Positions 6,773 through 14,073 of a stretch of 14,996 bases of DNA are shown in pieces. A model generated the notes under the pieces. The model had not been told where the DNA came from. It searched no databases and was given only the letters and a program-made list of their open reading frames with translations. The stretch is from positions 1-14,996 of the forward strand of contig JAEWGR010000087.1 in the NCBI GenBank assembly GCA_023388195.1, read 5' to 3'. Positions within the stretch are counted from its first letter, which is position 1, and each line of letters begins with the position of its first letter. Position numbers and translations under genes: made by a program. The DNA is from Bacillota bacterium. Lineage in GTDB: Bacteria > Bacillota > Negativicutes > Sporomusales > Sporomusaceae.

Positions 6773-8680
6773 TTAATTTGTCAGCTGTTTTTCACGAATA
6801 GTTTTTAATTTGCGGGTCAGGGTTGACCTGCCGATACCGAGATAAGCTGCGGCTTTTTCGAGGGTATCGTGTTCGGCAACCGCCCTGAGGATCAGCTCAT
6901 GCTCAAGATCTTTAACCTGCGGGCGGATTTGGTGGCTGTCGTCGACCGGCAACATTGCCAATGCACTTAAAATATTAGGGGCCACTAGCTGCAAATAGCT
7001 TTCGATGTCCTGTTCTTGCTCGAAGGAATCGACAAAAAAGGCAAACCGCTGCACAATGTTCTGCAGTTCCCGGACATTGCCGGGCCAGCTGTATTTTTCC
7101 AGGTAAGGCAGGGTTTTGGCGATAATCGGCAACAACAGCTGCTTCTTGGCGGGAGGGAGAAAGTGTTCACAGAGATGTTTAATGTCCTCACGCCGCTCTG
7201 CCAGCGTCGGAACCTCCAGCCACAGTACGTTCAGCCGGTAAAACAGATCCTCCCGGATCATGTTTTTGTTTAACAAATCTTCCGGACTTTTATTAGAGGC
7301 GGCGATAACCCGGATATTTACGGGGATAATGGATTCACCGCCAATCCTGAGGACTTCCCGCTCCTGCAGCACGCGCAGAAACCGCCCTTGCACCTCCAGG
7401 GGCAGGGCGTCAATCTCATCAAGAAAGATTGTGCCGCAATGAGCCAGTTCAAACAGACCGTATTTGCCTTTGCGGCGGGCGCCGGTAAAGGCCCCCTCTT
7501 CGTAGCCGAACAGCTCGCTTTCCAGCAGGGTGGGGGGAAGGGCACCGCAGTTGACGGCCACGAAGGGGTTGGCATAACGCTCACTGGCATTGTGGATACT
7601 CTGGGCAAACAGCTCTTTGCCGGTGCCGGAAGCACCGTACAGCAGGATTGTCAGATCAGACTGGGCAAAGTTTGCCGCCACTTTCTTCTTGACCGCCATA
7701 ATCTTGGATTCGCTGATGATATCGGAAAATGTGGCTTTAGCCCTAAACTGGCTGTTGCCTGTCAATTCCTTGCGGATTTTATTCTCAGCCTGCACTACCT
7801 TGGAGGATTCCTGGAAGGTGGCCACAGCGCCCACAATTTCCGGGCCGCATTTGACCGGCACCCTGTTGGTGAAGATCCGGGCATGGCCGGTATCCTGGAG
7901 TTCGCCAATCTCAGACTGGCCTGTGCGGAGGATAATGTCAAGGCGGGAGTTAGGGACAACCTCGGCAATGTTTTTGCCAATTACACTGGCCGCATTTAGT
8001 TCGAGTGCCTTTTCCGCCGCCTGATTGAAGATTTCCACCGCCCCGGTGGCGTCAACGGCTATGATGCCGTCATAGGTTGCATCAAGTATGGCTTCCAGGC
8101 GGCGGGATTTGCGGGATTCCTCCCGGCGCAGGTTTGCTAGTTTGTCGGCATCGAGAAAAGCCGAGTGTAGGGTAGCCCGGTTTGTCCGGAGAAAAACGTT
8201 AGCCAGTCCGTATTTCTTGGCATACTGCACTGAGGGTCCTCCGCCTACAACACAATAATCGCCTGAATGGGCCAGAGACCGCACTTTTTCCTCCAGTTCC
8301 TCCAGGCTGCGAAACTGGAGCTCAGTAATGGCAATGCCAAGGACTTTTTCCATGAGGTCCAAGCCGAGCAGGGGGGCGTCGAAGGTGGTTATGGCAATAT
8401 TTTTATTAATCTGCCTGGCCTCGTCCAATCCCTCCAGAATATCGTAGGGGCTGGTATTAACCCCGATTACGGGGACTGTGAAGGTATTGGCCAGATACTT
8501 GGCTGTTCCCCCCCGGCTGATGATTACATCAACCGGGGGGCCTTCCAGTTTCCGGATGATTTCCGCGGCCTCTTCCAGCCAGCCTTCATAAAACTCAACC
8601 TCTAGATCAATCCCGGCTGCGACGGATTGTGCCAGAATAGATAAATCCCGGTAAGGAGAAACAAAGACAATACGGTTCAC
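6773..8680 (-). CDS. PrpR_N-PAS-AAA+-Fis sigma-54-dependent activator
   Basis: A 635-residue enhancer-binding protein. Residues 1-180 resemble the PrpR N-terminal ligand domain (ISRGGTA, VIGVN, VVGGG motifs), which in PrpR-type activators senses organic acids such as 2-methylcitrate. Residues about 190-310 form a PAS domain (ILDATYDGIIAVD). The central AAA+ domain has Walker A GASGTGKE (349-356), the sigma-54 contact loop GAFTGA (396-401) and Walker B TIFLDE (417-422), all intact. The C-terminal 40 residues are a Fis-type HTH (EKAAAYLGIGRSTLTRKL). The start is GTG 8680 behind a weak AAAGGGCGGGG; the PrpR_N fold begins directly after it. Downstream, 19 nt away, is the AEC permease; upstream is a short chemoreceptor. 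Two -24/-12 promoters lie about 1 kb upstream, so it is the obvious candidate to activate both. The ligand is inferred to be a branched or short-chain organic acid. Confidence 0.5.
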   Translation of the reverse strand: MNRIVFVSPYRDLSILAQSVAAGIDLEVEFYEGWLEEAAEIIRKLEGPPVDVIISRGGTAKYLANTFTVPVIGVNTSPYDILEGLDEARQINKNIAITTFDAPLLGLDLMEKVLGIAITELQFRSLEELEEKVRSLAHSGDYCVVGGGPSVQYAKKYGLANVFLRTNRATLHSAFLDADKLANLRREESRKSRRLEAILDATYDGIIAVDATGAVEIFNQAAEKALELNAASVIGKNIAEVVPNSRLDIILRTGQSEIGELQDTGHARIFTNRVPVKCGPEIVGAVATFQESSKVVQAENKIRKELTGNSQFRAKATFSDIISESKIMAVKKKVAANFAQSDLTILLYGASGTGKELFAQSIHNASERYANPFVAVNCGALPPTLLESELFGYEEGAFTGARRKGKYGLFELAHCGTIFLDEIDALPLEVQGRFLRVLQEREVLRIGGESIIPVNIRVIAASNKSPEDLLNKNMIREDLFYRLNVLWLEVPTLAERREDIKHLCEHFLPPAKKQLLLPIIAKTLPYLEKYSWPGNVRELQNIVQRFAFFVDSFEQEQDIESYLQLVAPNILSALAMLPVDDSHQIRPQVKDLEHELILRAVAEHDTLEKAAAYLGIGRSTLTRKLKTIREKQLTN

Positions 8681-8789
8681 AATACCCCGCCCTTTCTTAT
8701 ATAGTGAGTAAACAGCGTTGCGTCATGTGCTGTGGCTGTGAGAATTAATAGCTGCTTAGGGAGTGATATCCATATTCTTATATATATCG

Positions 8790-9632
8790 TTAAAGTTCGT
8801 TTAATTCTTTGGCGACAAGGTTCAAATCATTAGCCAGCGCACAGACCTGCTGGGTAACGGCAGACAGGTTGGTTATGGCATCGGCAATCAGGTTAACAGC
8901 CTGGTCGACAGTATGAACCTCGTCCGCAATTTTGGTGCTGTTAGCCTGGATCATGCCGACGGTGGTAACCCCATTTTTTACTGATTCCGCACCCTGGCCG
9001 GCAAGTTTTCTCATTTCTGCAGCCACAACATGAAACCCTTGTCCGAATTTTCCTGCTCTTGCCGCTTCAATGCTGGCGTTTAGCCCCAGCAGGTTGGTTT
9101 GACTGACAATTTCTTTCAGAGAAAACAGCAAGTCCTCCGTATTCTTGGCATAAACCTGTGATCCCTTGACTATTTGCAATAGGGTTTTAATGACGGCGGC
9201 AATTTCCTCGGTTTGGGCGGCCACATTTTCGCAGGTTGCGGCAATACTGCGCATCTGCCGGTTGAGTTCGGTGGACATTTCCTGGGTCTTTTCATATTTG
9301 TCAACAGGCAAAGAGATCGCAAAGGCGCCTACTACCTCGCCGCCGCTGCCGAGGATCGGGTTTGCACAGCCAATATAAGGCAGTCCCCGGGCTGATTTAT
9401 CCACTTTCATAAAGATTTGACGCTGTTCCTTCATAGCTCTGTCAACTAAGCTGCCTTGTCTAAGCGGCTGGCCTACAGGGATCTGCAGGTTAAGGTTTGC
9501 CGGCGGGACAAAAGCTACATATTTTTCCCGGTCCGTAATGGTTATGCCAATGTTATAGGGGAGAGTCTGCAGGAAAAGCGGATATGTACTTAAAACTGCG
9601 GCCAACATATCTTTCTTAGTGTTCGTGTCCAT
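8790..9632 (-). CDS. Short soluble methyl-accepting chemotaxis-type protein
   Basis: A 280-residue protein with no membrane segment. I place the start at ATG 9632 because GGAGG lies 5 nt upstream; an ATG at 9644 overlaps that site. Residues about 1-115 look like a PAS/Cache-like sensor (GIxIT near the start, later GLPYIGCANPILGSGGEVVGAFAIS). The rest is a coiled-coil signalling hairpin whose tip keeps the kinase-control sequence (EIVSQTNLLGLNASIEAARAG). HAMP and the long methylation helices of classical receptors are missing, so it belongs to the short cytoplasmic class. A -24/-12 promoter ends about 41 bp upstream, so expression should need sigma-54 and an activator. It precedes the activator gene by 109 bp on the same strand with no clear terminator. 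It probably couples an intracellular signal, perhaps the same organic acid, to CheA, but could instead be a private sensor for this locus. Confidence 0.5.
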   Translation of the reverse strand: MDTNTKKDMLAAVLSTYPLFLQTLPYNIGITITDREKYVAFVPPANLNLQIPVGQPLRQGSLVDRAMKEQRQIFMKVDKSARGLPYIGCANPILGSGGEVVGAFAISLPVDKYEKTQEMSTELNRQMRSIAATCENVAAQTEEIAAVIKTLLQIVKGSQVYAKNTEDLLFSLKEIVSQTNLLGLNASIEAARAGKFGQGFHVVAAEMRKLAGQGAESVKNGVTTVGMIQANSTKIADEVHTVDQAVNLIADAITNLSAVTQQVCALANDLNLVAKELNEL

Positions 9633-9672
9633 TATTTCCTCCATGCAATATTCTAATTATTAAATATAAAAA

Positions 9673-9689
9673 TGCAATTTTGATGCCAA
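9673..9689 (-). promoter_or_regulatory. Sigma-54 (-24/-12) promoter for the chemoreceptor gene
   Basis: Read on the minus strand the site is TTGGCATCAAAATTGCA. GG (9687-9686) and GC (9675-9674) are separated by exactly 10 bases, as sigma-54 requires, and TTGGCA and TTGCA match the consensus YTGGCACGrNNNTTGCW. The predicted start is near 9662, giving a 29-nt leader that contains the GGAGG ribosome site of the chemoreceptor gene. Confidence 0.5.
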
Positions 9690-9804
9690 TTTGGTTGATG
9701 ATCTGCCGGAAGGCAGCGTCCGGGAGCAATGGGGGAAGGGGGGATTGTCTGTCAATTGGAGAAAATAACAGAATATTGACGTTTTTCGTCGATTTAGCAA
9801 TTTT

Positions 9805-9821
9805 GAATCCAAGCAGGATTC
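9805..9821. repeat. Small dyad GAATCC-N5-GGATTC
   Basis: Perfect 6-bp inverted repeat with a 5-base spacer. A neighbouring dyad at 9774-9790, ATTGACG-N3-5-CGTCGAT in form, has one mismatch. Both lie roughly 90-130 bp upstream of the leftward -24/-12 site, within activator-binding range. Neither matches the 14-bp dyad found further right, so a different protein or chance is possible. Confidence 0.5.
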
Positions 9822-9885
9822 TGTCTGCAAGCAAGCTGAAAATCGCTGCTTACTGTAGCCATGACCACAATTGCTGGTCCAGCTT

Positions 9886-9934
9886 AGCTCATATGTGAGC
9901 CTGGAATTAGAAAATCCAGGCTCACATATGAGCT
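9886..9934. repeat. 20-bp perfect inverted repeat: paired GCTCA-N4-TGAGC dyads (candidate enhancer site)
   Basis: AGCTCATATGTGAGCCTGGA (9886-9905) is repeated in perfect inverted form at 9915-9934 across a 9-base loop. Each arm is itself a dyad, GCTCA-N4-TGAGC, at 9887-9900 and 9920-9933, with centres 33 bp apart, about three helical turns. The element lies about midway between the two -24/-12 promoters. A T5 run follows at 9936-9940, so it could also act as a hairpin terminator on the plus strand, but no plus-strand gene lies upstream that would need one. Confidence 0.5.
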
Positions 9935-10004
9935 GTTTTTACTATGTGGACTTAGGCGGTTATCCGGGCGCGGCAACTGCGGCCAGCCGGGAGACCACAA
10001 ATAA

Positions 10005-10077
10005 AATGCCGGTTCAAGGCCGGAGGCGAGCCTTAGGCAGAGCCTCCGGCTCAGATGTAAGCCTGTTTGCCGGCATT
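10005..10077. repeat. Nested inverted repeat upstream of the rightward sigma-54 promoter
   Basis: The outer arms AATGCCGG (10005-10012) and CCGGCATT (10070-10077) enclose inner arms GCCGGAGGC (10019-10027) and GCCTCCGGC (10042-10050). Alternative pairing is possible between GAGCC (10028-10032) and GGCTC (10048-10052). There is no T-run after it. It could be a DNA-level regulatory site, a dispersed REP-like repeat, or a small structured RNA if a promoter exists to its left. Confidence 0.5.
10049..10062. promoter_or_regulatory. Third copy of the 14-bp dyad (candidate activator site)
   Basis: GCTCAGATGTAAGC matches GCTCATATGTGAGC (9887-9900) at 12 of 14 positions, and the agreement continues into the next three bases (CTG). 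It is centred about 63 bp upstream of the -24 GG of the rightward promoter and about 88 bp upstream of its predicted start. Confidence 0.5.
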
Positions 10078-10116
10078 AGACCATCAAAAATCGGCCTATA
10101 TATGGAAGTTAGATGA

Positions 10117-10133
10117 TTGGCACAATTCTTGCG
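10117..10133 (+). promoter_or_regulatory. Sigma-54 (-24/-12) promoter for the catabolic operon
   Basis: TTGGCACAATTCTTGCG has GG (10119-10120) and GC (10131-10132) separated by exactly 10 bases, with the strongly conserved TTGGCAC and TTGC blocks intact. The predicted start is near 10144, leaving a 120-nt leader before the MFS start codon. No competing sigma-70 promoter stands out between here and the gene. Confidence 0.5.
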
Positions 10134-10263
10134 ATTGTTTTTTTAGTGTGAGCAGGGCCATTTAGTGATTTATGAAGGGAGGGCGGTTTGGTCAGTCTAA
10201 GAACACCACATACTCAGAGACGCTGTCATACGGTAGCTAATTATCAATATGGAGGGATTTTGA

Positions 10264-11586
10264 ATGAGTGGTAAGACAAGTAAATATCGTTGGTTTGTAA
10301 TGGGATTGCTTTTTATTCTGTATACGGTGGCTAACGCCGACAGGGCCAATATTGGTTTTGCACTGCCCTATCTCCGGAAAGAGTTTGCAATGTCGAATAC
10401 AGAAGCCGGTGCCATTATCAGTTTGTTTTTTGTCGGGTACGCGGCATTGCAAATTCCGTCAGGTTTTCTTGTTAAGAAGTTTGGGGCCAGGAAGATGTTT
10501 ACTCTTGGCATGCTGTTGACCTCCTTGTTTACGGGTATGGTCGGCACGGCCAGTTCGGTACTGGGACTCAAGGCCCTCCGGATGGGGGTCGGCATCGCCG
10601 AGGCGCCGGTGGCGATTGCCTGCACGGCAACAATCAACAGTTGGTTTCCAGCGAAGGAGAAGGGCACCGCTTCCGGTATTTTTCTGGCCGGTTCTAAACT
10701 GGGGCCGCTGATTGTTCCGCCCCTGTGCGCCTGGATTATTTCCGTCTGGGGCTGGCGGGAGATTTTCTACTTCTTTATGATTCCGGGTTTGCTGCTGGCG
10801 ATTGCCTGGTACTTCCTGGTAGCTGACAAACCTGCCGAAAGCCGGTTTGTTTCCGAGGCTGAGGCTCTATATATCGCTGATGGAGCACCGGCGGAGACTG
10901 TGAAGAACAACGCCGGCACCAAGCGGGAGTACAAGCTCTGGTGGCTGGATAAGCTTGTCCGGGCCAAAAAGATGGAGCCTCTTGTCAGTTCGGCTCAGGT
11001 TTTCCGGTCCTGGGATATCTTTGGGGCTGCTTTCGGTTATTTCTTTATGGTGGGGATTGTCAGTGTGCTGATGTCCTGGCTGCCGACCTATCTGGTAACT
11101 GTTAAGCAGTTTGCGATTATGAAAACGGCATTTGTTTCGGCTGCGCCTTTTGCCGGGACCGTTGTCGGTAATTTCCTCGGCGGCTGGTTGTCTGACAATC
11201 TGCTCAATAAGCGCCGTAAGCCGTTGATGATGGTTACCGCCCTGTCGACTACGATTATGATGTATTCGTTGATCAATGCACCGGCTGAGCCGTATGCCCT
11301 GGCTGCGCTGCTGTTCATAACCGGTGTTCTGCTTGCTCTTGGCTACTCGGCGTTTATGGTGTATCCGATGGGGCGGACCAATAAGGAGACCTATCCGGTT
11401 GCCTTCGGTATTGTCAATACCGGCGGTCAGCTGGGCGGTGCCGGTGCCCCGCTGTTTGTAGGCATGATTTTGGACAAGTTCAACTGGGATGCCGTGTTTT
11501 TGTCTCTGGCAGTCGGCTCCTTAATCTGTCTGGCTGTTGTGGCCACCATTGTTGAACCGGTGGAAGACCCGTTAGAACGGGCTTAA
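10264..11586 (+). CDS. MFS transporter, anion:cation symporter (ACS) type
   Basis: A 440-residue, 12-helix inner-membrane permease with a long central loop (about residues 195-240). The TM1 sequence ending NADRANIGFALP is typical of the ACS branch, whose members import organic anions such as hexuronates, phthalate or dicarboxylates with protons or sodium. GGAGGG lies about 8 nt before the ATG. Motif A between TM2 and TM3 reads GFLVKKFGARK; the normally conserved Asp is Lys71, which is unusual, while the C-terminal counterpart keeps Asp (GGWLSDN). It is the first gene of the operon behind the -24/-12 promoter and is followed after 31 bp by the CoA-transferase. It most likely brings in the acid which that enzyme activates. 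The substrate is inferred from neighbours only. Confidence 0.5.
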   Translation: MSGKTSKYRWFVMGLLFILYTVANADRANIGFALPYLRKEFAMSNTEAGAIISLFFVGYAALQIPSGFLVKKFGARKMFTLGMLLTSLFTGMVGTASSVLGLKALRMGVGIAEAPVAIACTATINSWFPAKEKGTASGIFLAGSKLGPLIVPPLCAWIISVWGWREIFYFFMIPGLLLAIAWYFLVADKPAESRFVSEAEALYIADGAPAETVKNNAGTKREYKLWWLDKLVRAKKMEPLVSSAQVFRSWDIFGAAFGYFFMVGIVSVLMSWLPTYLVTVKQFAIMKTAFVSAAPFAGTVVGNFLGGWLSDNLLNKRRKPLMMVTALSTTIMMYSLINAPAEPYALAALLFITGVLLALGYSAFMVYPMGRTNKETYPVAFGIVNTGGQLGGAGAPLFVGMILDKFNWDAVFLSLAVGSLICLAVVATIVEPVEDPLERA

Positions 11587-11617
11587 CTATATCAGTATCG
11601 CTCAAGGAGGAGTAGGG

Positions 11618-12826
11618 ATGTTAAAAAATTCAATTATGCCAGGAGCTTTGCAAGGAATTACAGTACTTGACTTAACACGGGTTTTGGCAGGCCCTTTCAG
11701 TACAATGATGCTGGCCGATATGGGGGCTGATGTCATTAAGATTGAGGAACCGAGTAAGGGGGATGACACCCGCCATTTCGGCCCGTTCAGAAATGGGGAA
11801 AGCATTTATTACATTACCAATAACCGGAACAAGAAGGGGATTTCTTTAAACCTGAAAGACCCCAAGGCGAAAGAGATGTTCAAGGAGATGGTCAAAAAGG
11901 CCGATGTTGTCACCGAGAATTATCGCCCGGGGACGATGGAAAAACTGGGACTTGGCTATGACGTGCTGAAGGAGATCAATCCCCGGATTATTTATGGCTG
12001 CATCTCCGGTTTTGGCCATTATGGCCGTTATAAGGACCGGCCCGGCTATGATATTATCGCCCAGGCTATGAGCGGGCTGATGAGCACCACCGGCTGGCCT
12101 GACTCACCTCCCACCCGTACCGGTACGGCTACCGGCGATGTATTGGGCGGGCTGTATATGACAATCGGCGTATTGGCCGCTTTACAGGGCCGCCATGTAA
12201 CCGGACTGGGTCAGAAGGTTGATGTGGCGCTGGTTGATTCCGCCATTGCCGCTATGGGCAACGTCAACATGCTGTATCTGGCTGACGGCACGCTGCCCCG
12301 TCGTATCGGCAACCGCTATGAGTCAACCTATCCGTATGATTCCTTTGAGTGTAAGGATGGCAGCTGCGTAATCGGGGCTGCTAACGATAAATTCTGGAAG
12401 ATACTGTGCAGCTTGATGGACAAGCCGTCTATCGCCGAATTGCCCGAGTATCTCCGGATTCGTGACCGGATTCAGAACCATGCCGCGGTAAAACGGGAGA
12501 TAGAGGACTGGTCAAAGACCAAAACCGCTGCTGAGGTGGTTGGCGCCTGCCTGGGGGCGGGCATACCGGCTGCCCCGGTGTATGATGTGGCCCAGGTTGT
12601 CGCCGATCCCCATATCGCCAAGGACCGGGAGATGTTTATTGAGCAGGAGCATCCCACTGCCGGCAAAGTGAGAGTCACCGGCAGTCCGTTTAAGCTGTCA
12701 GGCACCCCGGCTACAGTCCGGACCCCGGCGCCGGCGCTGGGGCAGGATAATCTAGCGGTTTACCGAGAATTGCTGGGGCTGGATGAACAGCAACTGGCCG
12801 AATTAAAGGCCGCAGGCGTAATTTAG
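11618..12826 (+). CDS. Class III (CaiB/BaiF) CoA-transferase
   Basis: A 402-residue cytoplasmic enzyme of normal family length that transfers CoA from an acyl-CoA donor to a carboxylic acid. The N-terminal signature LDLTRVLAGPFSTMMLADMG is followed by GADVIKIEEP and the NNRNKKG loop. The nucleophilic Asp is Asp174 in RTGTATGDVLGG, matching Asp169 of formyl-CoA transferase. A clear AAGGAGGAG ribosome site precedes the ATG. The gene sits between an anion importer and HMG-CoA lyase, so the likely role is to form the lyase's CoA-ester substrate, for example HMG-CoA from 3-hydroxy-3-methylglutarate. The donor may be acetyl-CoA, acetoacetyl-CoA or succinyl-CoA. This family is broad (carnitine, oxalate, itaconate/mesaconate, bile acids), so the family is certain and the acceptor is inference. 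Confidence 0.5.
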   Translation: MLKNSIMPGALQGITVLDLTRVLAGPFSTMMLADMGADVIKIEEPSKGDDTRHFGPFRNGESIYYITNNRNKKGISLNLKDPKAKEMFKEMVKKADVVTENYRPGTMEKLGLGYDVLKEINPRIIYGCISGFGHYGRYKDRPGYDIIAQAMSGLMSTTGWPDSPPTRTGTATGDVLGGLYMTIGVLAALQGRHVTGLGQKVDVALVDSAIAAMGNVNMLYLADGTLPRRIGNRYESTYPYDSFECKDGSCVIGAANDKFWKILCSLMDKPSIAELPEYLRIRDRIQNHAAVKREIEDWSKTKTAAEVVGACLGAGIPAAPVYDVAQVVADPHIAKDREMFIEQEHPTAGKVRVTGSPFKLSGTPATVRTPAPALGQDNLAVYRELLGLDEQQLAELKAAGVI

Positions 12827-12867
12827 CAAAAAAGCAGGGTACGAATAGAACTGAAAGAGGCGATCAT

Positions 12868-13770
12868 ATGCAGCTTCCTGCAAACGTTGAAATTATCGAG
12901 GTTTGTCCCCGGGACGGCCTCCAGAATATAAAAACGCCCATCCCGACTGAGGTAAAGATAGCCATTATCGACAAGCTGGTGGATTGTGGCTTCAACTGGA
13001 TTGAAGCGACTTCTTTTGTCCATCCCCGGGCAATTCCACAGATGGCCGATGCCGCCGAGGTGTTGACAACGGTTAAAGCCCGTCACGGCAGCAAAGTGGG
13101 CTTTATCGCCCTGGCCCCCAACCTGTTTGGGGCCAAGCGGGCCATTGAAGCAGGGGCCGACGCGATTACTTTTGTTGCCTCGGCCAGTGAGAAGCACAAC
13201 CTGGAAAATACCCGGCAGACCATTGAGCAGTCAATTGCCGCGTTTGCTGAGGTTTGCAAGATTAAAGCCGGCCGTAAAGTGCGCTTAGCGATTGCCACTG
13301 CCTTTGACTGCCCTTTTGCCGGGGCTGTGGCCCCGGCCCAGGTCGATAAACTGATTGCAGCCGGCCTGGCAGCCGGAGCCGATGAGTTTGTGCTGGCCGA
13401 TACCATTGGTACGGCCAGCCCCCGGCAGCTGGACGCCTTGCTGAGTCTGGTACGGGTAAAATATCCGCAGATTCCGTTTATCCTCCATATTCATGACACG
13501 CAGGGCATGGGCCTGGCCAATGTGTTAACCGCCCTGGATTTTGGCGTGACACGGTTTGAGGGTTCGGCCTTCGGGCTGGGCGGCTGCCCTTTTGCCCCCG
13601 GCGCCGCCGGTAATATTGCGACCGAGGATCTGGTCAATATGCTGCACAAGCTGGGGGTGGAGACAGGTCTCCATTATGAAAGGATTATTCAGGTTGCCCA
13701 TTTCATCGAAGCTAAGCTGGGCATTTTGCCTGTGGGCCATATGGCCCGCGTAGCTTGTCCTCAACAATAA
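12868..13770 (+). CDS. mvaB: Hydroxymethylglutaryl-CoA lyase
   Basis: A 300-residue DRE-TIM barrel lyase that splits (S)-HMG-CoA into acetyl-CoA and acetoacetate. All diagnostic residues are visible: Arg15 and Asp16 in EVCPRDGLQN, Glu46 in EATSFV, metal ligands His207 and His209 in HIHDTQG, the catalytic Cys240 in GLGGCPFAPG, and Asn249 in the same block. The spacings 207-240 and 240-249 equal those of human HMGCL (233-266-275). This separates it from isopropylmalate and homocitrate synthases. GAAAGAGG lies 7 nt before the ATG, and it starts 41 bp after the CoA-transferase stop. In context it should act right after CoA activation. Activity on a close relative such as a 3-hydroxy-3-alkyl dicarboxyl-CoA, or citramalyl-CoA, cannot be excluded, but the motif fit favours HMG-CoA. 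Confidence 0.5.
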   Translation: MQLPANVEIIEVCPRDGLQNIKTPIPTEVKIAIIDKLVDCGFNWIEATSFVHPRAIPQMADAAEVLTTVKARHGSKVGFIALAPNLFGAKRAIEAGADAITFVASASEKHNLENTRQTIEQSIAAFAEVCKIKAGRKVRLAIATAFDCPFAGAVAPAQVDKLIAAGLAAGADEFVLADTIGTASPRQLDALLSLVRVKYPQIPFILHIHDTQGMGLANVLTALDFGVTRFEGSAFGLGGCPFAPGAAGNIATEDLVNMLHKLGVETGLHYERIIQVAHFIEAKLGILPVGHMARVACPQQ

Positions 13771-13849
13771 TCCGGATCTTTCTTCTCTTTCCCTTGCCTG
13801 GGGGCAGATGGACAGATCGCTGGCTGTTTTTTTAGAAAGGAGGTGCAAT

Positions 13850-14053
13850 ATGGCCAGACCTGTATTTAACGGTGAGAAATGCAAGGCTTGTGAAATGTGT
13901 GTGCACGCCTGCCCCAAGAAGATTCTGGAGCTTGGAGCGGCTTTCAACGGTAAAGGCTACAATATCGTTCGCTGCCAGGACGAAGCAGCCTGCATCGGCT
14001 GTATGATGTGCGCTAAAATGTGCCCTGACAGTGTAATTGAAATCTATAAATAA
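13850..14053 (+). CDS. 2x[4Fe-4S] ferredoxin-type delta subunit of 2-oxoacid:ferredoxin oxidoreductase
   Basis: A 67-residue protein with two classical cluster motifs: Cys11, 14, 17, 21 and Cys48, 51, 54, 58 (CxxCxxCxxxCP twice), plus a lone Cys42. The start is ATG 13850, set by a near-perfect AGAAAGGAGGTG 4 nt upstream; an upstream in-frame ATG at 13808 has no such site. The 79-bp gap after the lyase gene contains a T7 run (13826-13832) but only a very weak hairpin. The VorB-type subunit begins 20 nt downstream. In four-subunit Vor/Por/Kor enzymes this delta chain passes electrons from the thiamine site to ferredoxin, so here it should be part of that complex rather than a free ferredoxin. 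Confidence 0.5.
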   Translation: MARPVFNGEKCKACEMCVHACPKKILELGAAFNGKGYNIVRCQDEAACIGCMMCAKMCPDSVIEIYK

Positions 14054-14073
14054 ATAGGTGGGAGAGAGAAAAA

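Larger units (their letters stand above)
9633..10263. other. 631-bp regulatory spacer between divergent transcription units
   Basis: No believable gene is seen here. Short open frames across it lack ribosome binding sites and family resemblance. It contains, left to right, a leftward -24/-12 site, two smaller dyads (9774-9790 and 9805-9821), a 20-bp inverted repeat built of two GCTCA-N4-TGAGC dyads (9886-9934), a nested inverted repeat (10005-10077) overlapping a third dyad copy (10049-10062), a rightward -24/-12 site and a 120-nt untranslated leader. Confidence 0.5.

Noticed and set aside
7388..7999. 203-codon open frame on the plus strand
   Set aside because: It is antisense to the AAA+ and PAS parts of the sigma-54 activator; high GC at third positions produces such shadows.
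9871..10116. 81-codon open frame in the regulatory spacer
   Set aside because: It has no ribosome site and crosses both inverted repeats; its composition follows the repeats rather than a protein.
10176..10244. 22-codon leader peptide ATG before the MFS gene
   Set aside because: No Shine-Dalgarno sequence upstream and no runs of regulatory codons.
13815..13832. Terminator between HMG-CoA lyase and ferredoxin genes (ACAG-loop-CTGT plus T7)
   Set aside because: The stem is only 4 bp, too weak for a firm call; partial attenuation cannot be excluded.
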